A stretch of DNA of 64,000 bases from Holothuria scabra (GCA_037179385.1 CM074179.1:74079719-74143718), one strand, 5' to 3'; positions 26,396 to 38,049 are shown, numbered from the stretch's first letter. The notes: a model not told the origin generated them from the letters alone. Translations and numbers: made by a program.

Positions 26396-26483
<88 letters not shown>
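26380..26483. repeat. (TA)n microsatellite
   Basis: TA tract of about 50 units directly left of the terminal inverted arm of PLE-B. Confidence 0.98.
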
Positions 26484-26485
<2 letters not shown>

Positions 26486-26597
26486 ACAAAGATCGTGTCA
26501 AATCTTCTGAGGCAACAAGATATTAAAAACGGTAAAGAGTTCAAAACTTAAAAGTTTTAAAATGGCAAAGTTCAGATGTTAAAAATGCACTACGTTT
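26484..26597 (+). repeat. left inverted arm of PLE-B
   Basis: Reverse complement of 28118-28232. It begins right at the end of the TA tract. Confidence 0.95.
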
Positions 26598-26607
26598 CTC
26601 TAAGGAT

Positions 26608-28061
26608 ATGGTTAAATTAATAGAAGGAATAAACGAGAAAGGACCTTTGCCACTATCAACGGGTATGTTTACAATAGATGTCAAAGCCATGTACCCCAGT
26701 ATGCCTCAGCATTTAGGTATAAAAGGAGTTAGAAAGGCCTTGGATTCTCGCCAAATTAAAAAACCCTCTACTGATAATTTGATTGATTGTTTAAAGCTTT
26801 GTCTCACAGAGAACCATTTTGAATTTAATGGAAACTTTTTTACCCAGGTACACGGTACCTCTATAGGTCCTAAAATGGCCCCCGGGTACGCCTGTTTAGG
26901 TATGGGCATTGTTGAAGAAGAATTATGGCAAAAGTGTTCTCTTTCGCCCACTGTGTGGTCTCATTACATTGACGATATCTGGGGTCTCTGGCCCCATGGA
27001 CCAGATCTTTTTAAAGAGTTTATGAAAACTCTTAATAATCTTCACCCTGGTGAGCTTGAGTTTACTTCGTGTTTTAGTTTTGATTCCCTTCCTTTCCTTG
27101 ATCTGCATATTTTTCGCAATTCTGAGGGTTATCTCAATACTGACCTTTTTGTTAAACCTACGTTCAAAAATCTTTATCTCAAATATAATTCTTATCATAG
27201 CAAACATGTTCTTGATAATATTGCTTACGGTCAGGCTCTCCGTATCCGTACTATCTGTTTTACAGAAGAATCTGCTCAAAAAACCTTAATACCCTTAAAA
27301 GTAATCTGATTGAAAGAAGGTATCCCACGAGTATTGTTACCGAGAAGGTGAATAAAGCCTGTACTGTTCCGAGAAGGACGCTTCTCAACCGTAACCGCTC
27401 CATTTGTGCTAGGAGGAGTTTTAATGCCCCCTTGGTAGTTACCCGTAACCCAAGGTTACCTCCCCTAAACAAGATTATTAAGAAGCATTTTCATATTCTT
27501 AAATCGTCCCCCACCTCTAATAAAAGTTTTTCTAACCCGCCCCCCAGTAGTTTACAGACAACCTCCTAATTTAAAATCTTTACTGGTAAGAGCTAAAATA
27601 CGTCATAATGCAGAGAATGCAGAGAGGTTGTTTCAAGACACACGATAAAAGGTGTGTCACCTGTAGTGTTTTACGTGAAACTTCTGTCGTTCAAAGTTTT
27701 AATACAGGTCAGAATTTTCAGGTGGGGGGGGGGGGGGGATTTAACTTGTACCACCAAAGGCGTAATCTACTTCATTAATTGTTTGGATTGCCATAAGCAG
27801 TATGTGGGTGAAACGGGATTAGAGCTTAGAAGTAGACATAGGGGTCACCGACAGGAGTTTAGAAAAGGTCAAACTCCCATTGGTAAGCATTTTAAGGTGT
27901 GTAAAAATTTCGAATTAATAGGTATAGAAAAGCTACGTAACAATAATAAGAAAACTAGAGAGGAGGTTGAATTGAAATGGATTTACCGGTCGAATACTCT
28001 TGCCCCTATAGGTCTTAACGTAAAAGATGTAAGCCTCAATAGAGCATTGCCTAATAGCTAG
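26608..28061 (+). pseudogene. PLE-B RT plus GIY-YIG endonuclease, frameshifted
   Basis: 26608-27309 holds RT motifs FTIDVKAMYPSMP, GTSIGPKMAPGYACLGM and an intact YIDD box (HYIDDIWGLWPHG), then FLDLHIF. At the A-run near 27281 the frame shifts and the protein continues as NLIERRYPTSIV and NPRLPPLNKIIKKHF. A second shift occurs in the C-run near 27540, and a stop at 27644-27646 follows. The GIY-YIG domain (to 28061) reads KGVIYFINC...QYVGETGLELRSRHRGH, with the later catalytic-type Glu before W (EVELKWIYRSN) and the closing GLN. It is interrupted on its N side by a run of 15 G at 27722-27739. The lineage differs clearly from PLE-A and PLE-C by its VKAMYPSM motif. Not functional. Confidence 0.85.
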
Positions 28062-28084
28062 TACTTTTTCCATTACTGTTATTT

Positions 28085-28130
28085 CTTAGCACGTGAGCAA
28101 GGGGAGTGTATCTCCCCGAAACGTAGTGCA
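28085..28130 (+). ncRNA. decayed hammerhead-like hairpin of PLE-B
   Basis: A stem GGGGAG / CTCCCC (loop TGTAT) is followed at once by GAAAC. The preceding core reads GTGAGCA, not CTGANGA. It is likely an inactive ribozyme remnant. The GAAAC lies at the inner edge of the right inverted arm. Confidence 0.4.
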
Positions 28131-28232
28131 TTTTTAACATCTGAGCTTTGCCATTTTAAAACTTTTAAGTTTTGAACTCTTTACCGTTTTTAATATCTTG
28201 TTGCCTCAGAAGATTTGACACGATCTTTGTCT
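28118..28232 (+). repeat. right inverted arm of PLE-B
   Basis: Reverse complement of 26484-26597. Confidence 0.95.
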
Positions 28233-28302
28233 TCAGTATTTTATTAAAATTTCAGATCGTTTTAACAGTATGCCGTGTGTTTTGTGCATGTTTCTTGTTA
28301 TC

Positions 28303-28303
<1 letters not shown>

Positions 28304-28397
<94 letters not shown>
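28304..28397. repeat. (TA)n microsatellite
   Basis: Pure TA tract separating PLE-B from PLE-C. Confidence 0.98.
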
Positions 28398-28400
<3 letters not shown>

Positions 28401-28465
28401 CCAAAAGGTTTGAAGTAGATCTTTCGAGGAATACTACCTCTTTGTCAATACTTGGTCAGAGAATG
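28398..28465 (+). repeat. inverted arm at the left edge of PLE-C
   Basis: Reverse complement of 28816-28883 with very few mismatches. It forms a roughly 486-bp snapback with the upstream pseudo-LTR. Confidence 0.92.
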
Positions 28466-28498
28466 TCAATGGCTAGAAAAGCTAAGAAAAAAAAAATG

Positions 28499-28990
28499 GC
28501 TAGAAAAGCTAAAGAAAATTTCTGGGAACTCAATCTCAAAACCACATCGCCTTTCGGCTTGAACATCAGGAGCGATTTACCAGCTTGCTGATAATACCAA
28601 CCAAAATAATCCGATAAGGCCATTCCGGCCTAACAATTTCTCTAATTACTTTGAAGAGGATTTTCCTATTGTTGATGGGTTACGCCCGAGTAATCCGATC
28701 AGACCCTCCCGGTCAATCAACCTGCTCAATTGCCTTAAGAAGGATTATCCTGTCACAATAGAGGTGAGACCATTGTCAACACCTTTAAAAGCTTCCAAAA
28801 TTTCTCACTCCTTGTCATTCTCTGACCAAGTATTGACAAAGAGGTAGTATTCCTCGAAAGCTCTACTTCAATCCTTTTGGCTGTTTAATTTATCTAAATT
28901 CTAGCCTTCCGCTATTTGTATCTCCTCGGAGATCCAGCCTTTCAATTCTGTAGCACCGTTGTTTTACAGTTTCTCCGTCATGTTTATATA
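28499..28990 (+). repeat. PLE-C 5' pseudo-LTR
   Basis: Direct repeat partner of 31676-32168. Its coding start reads ENFWELNLKTTSPFGLN...C and stop, the canonical end of a PLE GIY-YIG domain. It is therefore less damaged here than the downstream copy, which has one extra A. Confidence 0.95.
28607..28774 (+). repeat. 84-bp tandem units in the PLE-C pseudo-LTR
   Basis: Units at 28607-28690 and 28691-28774 both start TAATCCGAT and contain a small hairpin (AGGCC-ATTCC-GGCCT in the first, GACC-CTCCC-GGTC in the second), then AAT, a TTAA-like stretch and AAGAAGGATT or GAAGAGGATT. The downstream pseudo-LTR has the same pair. Confidence 0.7.
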
Positions 28991-29036
28991 TTTCTTTCAC
29001 TGTTTGCATCAATTTTGATCCAACCTTGCTACACCC

Positions 29037-29567
29037 ATGGAGAGTACTTTGGAAACTTTCAGATTACTTCGACGCCTGTGCGAAAAACGTGTCAGGTATC
29101 GACATCACCTTTCCAACTATAAAACGTACCGAGCAAACAATACGGTACCGAAAGGGCTTCAAATTAAAGTCCCTACCGGCTTGCCACTCTCCGACAGTGG
29201 AAGCTACGCCAACTGGAAAGGTATACTCAGGAAAACGTCTCTCAGACTGATGGAAGTACAAATTGGAAATTGTCGGAAAACCATCAACGAACTCAATCAC
29301 CAAATTGATTCCAAAACCAGGAAGCTAAAAAGAGAGCTTCCCAAATCCGAGCTTCAAAACAAGCTTCGGTTTATCTCCCAGGACTGTCTCCGACTCTCTC
29401 GTACTCTAAATTCTAGGCAACAACGCAAGTTTCAAAGAGATCATGTCACTTCAAACCATGTGACTGTCACTTCAAATCAAGTGATTTCAAATTTTCAGAA
29501 AAGCAGTCTCGCAGATTTATTCGTAAACCGGTTACCGAGCCTTCCACCGCCACCACCGCGTTTATAA
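29037..29567 (+). CDS. PLE-C N-terminal ORF
   Basis: 176 codons from ATG. It is a basic, helical N-terminal region, including TVPKGLQIKVPTGLP and NHQIDSKTRKLKREL, typical of the part of PLE polyproteins ahead of RT. From about 29420 a second frame is open and continues as KQSRRFIRKPVTEP and LSKGLNFCP into the RT ORF. The two parts are thus in different frames with an overlap of about 150 bp. That means either a frameshift mutation, possibly in the short duplicated segment near 29440-29490, or programmed frameshifting. The former is simpler. Confidence 0.7.
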   Translation: MESTLETFRLLRRLCEKRVRYRHHLSNYKTYRANNTVPKGLQIKVPTGLPLSDSGSYANWKGILRKTSLRLMEVQIGNCRKTINELNHQIDSKTRKLKRELPKSELQNKLRFISQDCLRLSRTLNSRQQRKFQRDHVTSNHVTVTSNQVISNFQKSSLADLFVNRLPSLPPPPPRL

Positions 29568-31795
29568 GCATATCGTGTCAGCTTTCTGAAGGAGAAACTA
29601 AAATTCTCTCGAAGGGACTCAATTTCTGCCCCAAAGCAAGGCAGACTGACACGCAGAAATTATCGCTAGACATGAAAGCGTTTTTCCGACGCTTGCGCCT
29701 TCGGGAGTATTTTGCTGACGAAGACGGCCTAAATTCTCCACCGGACAACGATATATCGTATCAATTTAAACCAAAAAGCACCTGGAACCCACCAAAGGGG
29801 CGTTGTCCGCAACTGGAATCATTTATTTCGACCATTGAAGAAGATGTGAAAAACCACACCCCTTCCCCAGATTTCCGCGACAATCTCACAAAAAGTGAAC
29901 GTCAGGCCATTCGAAGTCTACGGCATCGTGATGATATTGTTATCAAGCCGGCAGACAAAGGCTCTGCGATTGTTGCAATGGGGACTCAATTTTACAGGGA
30001 GGAAGCCCCCAGATTACTTGGCAATCCCGACCACTACAGACGTCTAGACTCAGATCCCACTTCGGAAATAGCGAAAAAAGTGGAGGCGGCCATCAAAAAG
30101 ATGGTTCGCAACGGCTCCATTGACTCTGAAACCGGCCCGAATCTCCTCCAGGTAGGTCCTAAACCAGGCCGTTTCTATTTTCTGCCCAAAATTCACAAAA
30201 CGGGTAGTCCGGGCAGACCCATTATTTCCGTCAACGGGACTGCTACGGAAAAAAATTCTAAATTTGTTGACCTGCTTATCCAACCCCTGGTTCCAACCCT
30301 TCCCTCCTACGTTCAGGACACTACGGACTTCATCCGCAAAATCGGGAAGATCAAAAATCTCCCGTCGGACACAATTCTGGCCACTCTTGACGTGTCCTCG
30401 TTGTACACAAACATACCAAATGAGGAAGGCATCTCCGCTTGCACCAACGCCTTCAATCCGATTCGGGGCAAAACTCCCACCAAGAAAGACTTAGGCGAAC
30501 TCATGCATCTGATTTTGACCAACAACAATCTCATTTTTGGTGATCACCACTACCTCCAAATTCATGGTACAGCCATGGGAACCAAAATGGCTCCCTCATT
30601 TGCTAACTTGTTTATGGACAACTTCGAGCAAAAATTTCTGTCTCGACAAAATTTGAAACCACAAATTTGGTTACGCTTCATAGACGACATCTTCATGATC
30701 TGGCCCCACGGTGAAGACTGTCTAAAAATTTTTATTGAAAACATCAATTCGTTCCATCCCACCATCAAATATACGGCCGACCATTCCAGGTCCAGTGTCC
30801 ACTTCCTGGACACCACTGTAACCATAGAAATTGGTTCACTCTAAACAGACTTGTTCAACAAACCAACGGAAAAGCACAACTACCTTCTACCCAGCAGTTG
30901 CCATCCTCCGCACTGCACCAAAAACATTCCGTACAGTCAAACATTCCGCATAAAACGCATCTGTTCCTCTGAAACAGATTTTGACACTCGGGCAAAGGAA
31001 CTATCTGGTTACCTCCGTAACCGGCAGTATTTTCGGGGTTCAATTGAAAATGCCATCAAAAAGGCAAAAGAAACCCCTCGCTCGCAAACTCTGACGTACA
31101 AAACTCGTCAGCGCAATTCCGACAGAGTGCCGTTGGTAACTGAGTACCATCCCGGTCTACCACCACTAGCCAAATTCATCAAAAAGCATATGCCCACACT
31201 TCAGAGCACCGATCGCCTAAGGTCTATCTTTCCCCAACCCCCTGTTGTTGCCTTCAAGCGGCCCTCAAATTTACGGGACATTTTGGTTCGGGCAAAATTC
31301 CAGGACAAAGCCTCAGTCGAGGAAAACAACGAAAATTTTGGTTGTTCACTTTGCCCTTCCAACTGCAAGACGTGCGCCCTGGTTGATTCCACAAAAGGCT
31401 TCCAGAGCAATCAAAATGCACGCACCTTCCAAATTAGACAAGAAAGTAATTGTCTTTCCAAAAATGTCATTTATCTCATATACTGCAATTTATGTGGTGT
31501 GCAGTATATCGGAGAATCTAAAAATACTCTTCGAATGAGAATGACACAGCACAGGTCAGCAATTAAAACCAAAAAGGTTGAACAACCTGTTGCAAACCAT
31601 TTCAATTTGCCTCATCATTCTATCAAAAACTTACGGGTCATTGCTATCGACCAAAACGATAAATGGACCGACAAAGCTAGAAAAGCTAAAGAAAATTTCT
31701 GGGAACTCAAATCTCAAAACCACATCGCCTTTCATCTTGAACATCAGGAGCGATTTACCAGCTTGCTGATAATACCAACCAAAATAATCCGATAA
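29420..31795 (+). pseudogene. PLE-C reverse transcriptase and GIY-YIG endonuclease
   Basis: Counting from the Met at 29672: IKPADKGSAIV 91-101, FYFLPKIHKTGSPGRP 168-183, motif A LDVSSLYTNIP 239-249, HGTAMGTKMAPSFANLFM 298-315, and an intact catalytic FIDD 336-339. A single in-frame TAA at 30842-30844 interrupts the protein just after IEIGSL, and the same frame resumes with TDLFNKPTEKHNYL. The second half has CSLCPSNCKTC, then the GIY-YIG domain (VIYLIYCNLCGVQYIGES, RMRMTQH, ENFW). Compared with the 5' pseudo-LTR, one extra A near 31710 shifts the last 30 codons so that the usual GLN end is lost. These breaks mean this copy cannot give the full protein, but it is recent. Confidence 0.92.
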
Positions 31796-32159
31796 GGCCA
31801 TTCCGGCCTAACAATTTCTCTAATTACTTTAAAGAGGATTTTCCTATTGTTGATGGGTTACGCCCGAGTAATCCGATCAGACCCTCCCGGTCAATCAACC
31901 TGCTCAATTGCCTTAAGAAGGATTATCCTGTCACAATAGAGGTGAGACCATTGTCAACACCTTTAAAAGCTTCCAAAATTTCTCACTCCTTGTCATTCTC
32001 TGACCAAGTATTGACAAAGTGGTAGTATTCTTCGAAAGCTCTACTTCAATCCTTTTGGCTGTTTAATTTATCTAAATTCTAGCCTTCCGCTATTTGTATC
32101 TCCTCGGAGATCCAGCCTTTCAATTCTGTAGCACCGTTGTTTTACAGTTTCTCCGTCAT

Positions 32160-32168
<9 letters not shown>
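31676..32168 (+). repeat. PLE-C 3' pseudo-LTR
   Basis: Direct repeat of 28499-28990. It contains the end of the coding region, the 84-bp pair and the ATGTTTATATA junction with the TA tract. Confidence 0.95.

Positions 32169-32246
<78 letters not shown>
32162..32246. repeat. (TA)n microsatellite
   Basis: TA tract at the 3' end of PLE-C. In the upstream pseudo-LTR the same position is followed by unique coding-region leader, so the tract marks the insertion end. Confidence 0.98.
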
Positions 32247-32249
<3 letters not shown>

Positions 32250-32670
32250 ACAATTCTAGATAAATCAATAAGTTTTCGTTTATCCAAACATTTCACTAGT
32301 GACTCAAAAAACCACTCATTGTCTAATTTAAGATGTTTCCTACTCAATTCTAATTACCTTTCTGTCATTCAAAGGTTTAAATCCGAAAGTAAATGGATGC
32401 TGAACCTGTCCACACATACCCGCGGCCTAAACAAAGACCTGGGTATTTTGAGCGACTTCAATTCTGTGGTTTTCAGGGAAGCCGACACTTTTTAACAGTC
32501 TTGGTCTAGCTTTTGTGTTTTTTTTTTCTCTTTTTCTCTCTTTCTTGTTGTTGGTAAATTTTTCTCAACTCCGCATTGACGCTGATGACGAAGAAAGGTG
32601 TCTTTGAAATATACGTTTTTCTTATGTAGTATGTGCTCTAATATTGTCATATTTGTGGTGTTTTGTACTT
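32247..32670 (+). mobile_element. Penelope-like element D, 3' fragment
   Basis: The frame out of the TA tract reads KTILDKSISFRLSKHFTSDSKNHSLSNLRCF and ESKWMLNLSTHTRGLNKDLGIL, then a stop at 32495. That is the C-terminal half of a PLE GIY-YIG domain, including the Glu before W and the GLN close. It resembles the PLE-A end (KWIKALNTHKQGLNKDL). At 32580-32617 a CTGATGA...GAAA motif follows. The fragment is extremely 5'-truncated, again exactly at (TA)n. Confidence 0.75.
32577..32617 (+). ncRNA. hammerhead-like core of PLE-D
   Basis: CTGATGA and GAAA are both present 17 nt apart, with AAAG-GTGT-CTTT as the best stem between them. The stem does not start directly after the core, and helices I and III are weak. 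A decayed ribozyme is the likeliest reading. Confidence 0.35.
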
Positions 32671-32677
32671 AATCTTA

Positions 32678-33483
<806 letters not shown>

Positions 33484-34189
33484 CAGGGAGCTGCTATTAG
33501 AAGGAGTTAATACGGCATCTCTTTCCTTTGTACCCGCCTTCTTGCCGCCAAGGCCACTTGTTTTGTCTAGCACTTGAAGTTTGAATAGGATTTAAACAAT
33601 CTAACTAAGGGTTCGTGTCGTCTGCTACGATTGGAAATGTTTTAATTAATTTCGTCCATTGCTTTAACGTTGCCAGTCGCTTTATTTTGCAATTGATTCT
33701 CAGCTTTCAACGCGATGCAACGCTTATGGCACCATTCACGCTTTATTGCCGGTAACATTATGAGTATAAATATACATTTCTCGTTTTGCGAAAATGTGCG
33801 GAAAATCAGAAAATACTGAAGCAAAATATAGTCTTACACCTCTCTTTAGTCAATTATACATTTTGTCAGCGTGGTAGTCTTTTCTTACAGGTTAGTCTTT
33901 TAAGACTTCGTAGAGATTTGCAGCCGTTTTGATTCATTAGACAATACTTCTTAATTGTCTGTCGGTAAAAAGGCTTGGATCAAAGGATTGTTATCTTTAA
34001 TTTAAGTAGGTCTAAATAAGACTTACCGGGTATCATTGTGTAAACTGAAAAGGATCAGACAAAAGGAGCGGGTGTTCTAAACTTAAATAATCCCTTATGA
34101 ATAGACACTCTACTTATCGATAAGTAGCCGTAATTGGATTACCATAAATTAAAGTTTTCGATGTATCTCCTTCTAATAGCAGCTCCCTG
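33484..34189. mobile_element. 706-bp MITE with perfect terminal inverted repeats
   Basis: The first 23 bp (from CAGGGAGCTGCTATTAG) and the last 23 bp are perfect reverse complements. The flanks carry the same 7 bp, CTGCCAT (33477-33483 and 34190-34196), as a target duplication. No transposase ORF lies inside. CAGGG termini suggest the hAT superfamily, whose duplications are normally 8 bp. A P-type origin (7-8 bp) is an alternative. Intact ends imply recent insertion. A similar inverted CAGGGAGC pair recurs near 34425-34465. Confidence 0.8.
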
Positions 34190-34805
34190 CTGCCATAGAA
34201 CGGACACCTTTTCATGACTAGGAAGCAGTTAGAAGGAGTCTCGACTAAACCCAAAATTTATACTGATCATCTAACTATTAGTAAAGCATGTGGAGGAAAT
34301 CATTTTGATCTTTATAATTAAAGATCTAGGAATGTAAAGGCATTCAGTTCCAGTAGCTCACCAGTCTCGACTGGTATTATTCCATTCACGCTGCATTTGT
34401 TACTCTAACCAGGGGGCTGTTCCATTACAGCTCCCTGCTCTAACAATAGGATTACAGGGAGCCCAGCAGAGACTGAGCACAAAGAAGAAACACCGTTTAA
34501 ATGAAGTGAGATTTTCCCAACCTTTCTTTCATAAAGTCCGATTTCTTTCCGATTCAGAACCATTCTCTAAAGATGTTTGTTTAACAAAAGCACAATTTTC
34601 ATCTAGCTTCGCCCGCCGATGTGTGTTGAATTTCCTCATGCATTGATGCTTCTACTTAAAGGAAAATCAAAGTTTCGAAAGCTTTTCCTGGCTCTGGAAA
34701 TAAAAAAAAATCAGAAATATACCTGATGTGACAATCACGTCACACCGGTTAAATACAGTGGTGGTTTTCTAACTTTTTCGTTCATAAAATTCCAAATGTC
34801 TATAG

Positions 34806-36053
34806 TATATGCTCGAGACCGGTCTTGGGACCGGCTTTCTCCGGTCTCGGCACCCTTTGGTTTCGGTCTCGGTCACGGACCCTAGTGGTCTCTGAAGTTG
34901 TTCTGATCTCGTCTCGTGACCGGCCAAAAATTTGTTGTTTTTAATTTTTAAATATAATGATGAAACTTTTAAAATAAAAAAAAAAAAAAAAACTGAAAGA
35001 AGTGAAGTGTTTCTTTGTAAGATGCATAGATAACTTTACTTCTTTAACTATTTATCCATAAGTGATGTGCTTGATGTCCATTGTTATTTTATGAGGGATT
35101 TCAATAAATTTTATCTAACCTTATACCTTAGCTTTATTAACTTATAGTTTATTTTTCAAAAACTTTAAGCTTTGAAAAATATTGAAGAAACAGTATTCAT
35201 CCAATTAGTCCACATACTCCATCTGTTATAAGGGTTTAACTTTATTCTGTTATTAGGACATAGGATATTACTCTGTGTAATCAGTAGAGACAATCCGGCA
35301 CTGCTCTGTATTGGCTGCCCACGGTGTGTTGAATTCCTCTAATTCTCAGTCTTCGTTTCGTGTCATCCATTTCTGGCTTTTATAGATTTTACTCAATCTG
35401 GCTAGCAATTGCCCTGAATGGCTGAATTGAAAAACAGGATGAGCAAATATACCACATCAAAATTTCTCAAGTTGTCTCTCATCGAACACACCTCTCTGCA
35501 GACATGCTTTCAACACTCATGTTCCTCAAGAGCAATGAAGGCATTCTGTGAGGCTGCGAGCTGGGAGTCCGTGTTTAAGTTTGGTCCAAGGGAAAACTTG
35601 ACATAAACTGTATAGAGTTCTGCGACTCAGTTTTCTGTGGTTTGGGCAAACTCACAGAAACGTTCATGAATCAGTCGGCATCAAATTCAAAACACTAAAC
35701 ATCTGCAGCATCGACTGACTCTAATTTAATGAGAAGGACCTCATTGCAATAATACTTGGATTGGGTAAACTTATTAATTCTATGTTATGTATATTATAAA
35801 ATAAAACATGTACAAATCAATGACGATGCAATCTTGGTGCTGTATGTCGTTTTAGAGCATAAGGTCATAGAGTTGGGTAAAACGTATTCAGAACGTTTGA
35901 CTGTTTATTTTAATATGCAAAAGTGTACATTCGGTCTTTTTCTCGGGTCTTAAACCTTGTTGGTCTCTGTCCCGGTCTCGAAGTTCCGCCCTTTCTCGGT
36001 CTCCACACATTCTCGTCTCGTTCTCTGTGTCGGATATGCCGGTCTCGACTACA
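34806..36053 (+). mobile_element. hAT-like DNA transposon remnant
   Basis: The ends carry inverted CTCGAGACCGG (34812-34822) and CCGGTCTCGA (36039-36048), each followed inward by more GAGACC or GGTCTC words. Near 35495-35551 one frame reads SADMLSTLMFLKSNEGIL and stop, which resembles the C-terminal dimerisation end of hAT transposases. The rest is eroded. Length is about 1.25 kb and no clean 8-bp duplication was found. Moderate certainty. Confidence 0.5.
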
Positions 36054-37455
36054 TCAATGCATTTTAGTACAGCAGACTGAGGCCCACTAACGTAGGTGTT
36101 GAAATACTAACAATAAATTCTGGCACCTAAGGTATCAAATTCTGCATATCGTTACCGAAATTACATGTCCTAAATGGTACTGACGGAAGTTTTTTAATTT
36201 ATGCAAAGTACCGTACCCCCAATCCCCTCTATGGCTGTGTGCGGGCATTTTCTCAAGCTTATGTACTGGAGATGATTCCTATACAATAGGAATCTTGCTT
36301 GGATAGGAGTTTGTCCGACAGCAAAACTCTTTTAGGTTGCCTTTTACTCGACATGGGCCAGATAATAAATCAACATATGATGAACCAGATATGTATCGTA
36401 TTTCAAATCTGGACCACGTCTGATGCAGAAGAGTGATTTATAGACAAATCCGGACAGCAAGTGATGGTCTGATTTCAGTCGGCCATAACTGGGGTCCATC
36501 ACCTTTAAATCTTTCGATTTCCTTGCTTACCTCTATCATGGATAGTTGTACACTACACTGTGTCTTAATTCCTTCAAATTCACTGAATATGAGGGTTTGA
36601 AACTCATGTAGACGATATATAAAGGCGATTCAAGGCTGATGGACCCCACATATGGCTGCGCACAGTCACTAAAAACAAGCGCTAATCGGATTCGTCTATA
36701 CCGGGTCAATATGGCCAGATCAAGCTTTAAATGGACCACGTCTTTATATGGAAGAGATGACATTTTGTCTGGACCAGATGTGGTCTGTACATGGACAACA
36801 TAATATTTCCATACATGGCATTTCAACCTGGCCTTATAAAAATTGGGCAGATAAAAATTAAATATCTTCAAACACGTACTGGAGTGACAAAATCGATGGG
36901 GTTAACATAATAATAACATGATTTTGAAACGTGTCTGTGATTCACATTGCAGCCGCAGCTTAATTTGCCTTAAAATCAAATATTGAAGCAGACACACGCT
37001 GTTCCACGGAGCACCGTGTTTACATAACCTGATTTAAGTTCCCAGTTTAGTCAAAATATGTGACATCATTCGATAGAATTCAGCTCCCCCCCCCCCCCCC
37101 CTTATTTTTTAAGGTACGGATATCCAGATACATAAAAATCATGAATAAATATGTAGCAGTGAAGTAGAAAGATAGAAAACTAAATAAAATTCTGAGGCCC
37201 TTGTGGAGAGTTTTACTTCCCAATACAATAAAGAAAGACGGCTGGTGGGGAACCGTTTAACAAGGTTTTCCTTGACTGGCTGTTGTCGTTGTATTGTATC
37301 GAAATTTCTTGCTGAACAGAGGGCATCGTCCCATAAAATAGGGCGTTACTTACACAAAGTAGCTGAGTGAGATGCAAACACCATCAAATAAAGAAAGAAG
37401 GAATTAATGAAAAGACTTAAATGCTGGAAAAAGACGGCAAATTCAATAAGTCGTA
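36054..37455. other. non-coding stretch, nothing recognised
   Basis: It contains a C-tract of 16 near 37086 and a short palindrome (GATTCCTAT...ATAGGAATC) near 36273. No gene or element ends were recognised. Confidence 0.5.
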
Positions 37456-37463
37456 TGTAACTA

Positions 37464-37950
37464 CAATTATTTTATTATTACAGTGCCACAAAAATACATC
37501 TGTTGCGCTGAACAATAAAACATAAAACAACCCAAAGAAACAGAACAAGATAAAAAACAAAAGTAAAAGAACACTACGCATATAAAGCTTTCTTAAAAAG
37601 GTGAGTCTTAAGTTAAGATTTCAGTTAAAAATGCCAATGGAGGGACATAATCTAATTAGATCAGCCGGGAGAGAATTCCAAAAGCTAAGACCAGCCACAA
37701 CGAAAGAACGTTCACCAAAAGAGGTATTGAATCGAGGAACAAATAAGTGAATTGCTGAATCAGAGAGCAGCTGGTTTAAAAACCAAAAGAATCACCTTAA
37801 TGCGAATTCTGTAAGAAACCGGTAGCCAATAGAGATCCTGCAAAATTCATCGGTAAAATGTGACAGAACTTCGGGGTTAGAGTGACAAGTCTTGCCGCGG
37901 CATTTTGAACTTTTTGTAATTTGGTAATAAGGTTGTTTGGAGTTACTAAT
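37464..37950 (-). mobile_element. LINE 3' end (CR1/L2/Jockey-type group)
   Basis: On the minus strand LITKLQKVQNAAARLVTLTPKF is the conserved start of the C-terminal region after RT in many LINE ORF2 proteins. It is followed, after frameshifts, by LYWLPVSYRIRIKVILLVFK and PRFNTSFGERSFVVAGLSFWNSLP, another standard block. It ends in an AATAATAAAATAATT-like tail near 37464. The copy is strongly 5'-truncated and broken by at least two frameshifts. Confidence 0.8.
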
Positions 37951-38049
37951 ACAGGACTATAACTAACCCTCACAGACCCCATCCCAACCTCCTCATCCGG
38001 TGCCCCTTCCAGCCATAAAGGCCAACGGACTAACATGAACACAATATGT

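Larger units (their letters stand above)
26484..28232 (+). mobile_element. Penelope-like element B with inverted terminal arms
   Basis: Arms 26484-26597 and 28118-28232 are inverted copies of about 114 bp with about one mismatch. Between them lie RT and GIY-YIG remnants. The left arm touches (TA)n. The right arm is followed by 70 bp of other sequence and then (TA)n at 28304. Inverted pseudo-LTRs are known for Penelope elements. The N-terminal half of the RT polyprotein is absent. Confidence 0.85.
28398..32168 (+). mobile_element. Penelope-like element C, nearly full length with direct pseudo-LTRs
   Basis: A 28398-28465 arm is an inverted copy of 28816-28883. A direct repeat of about 492 bp follows at 28499-28990 and recurs at 31676-32168 with only a few differences. 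Each copy covers the end of the GIY-YIG reading frame and the 3' untranslated region. This is the tandem or pseudo-LTR arrangement known for PLEs: a 5' partial copy followed by a complete one. The body 29037-31795 carries the N-terminal domain, RT and GIY-YIG. Both outer ends touch (TA)n. Confidence 0.92.
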
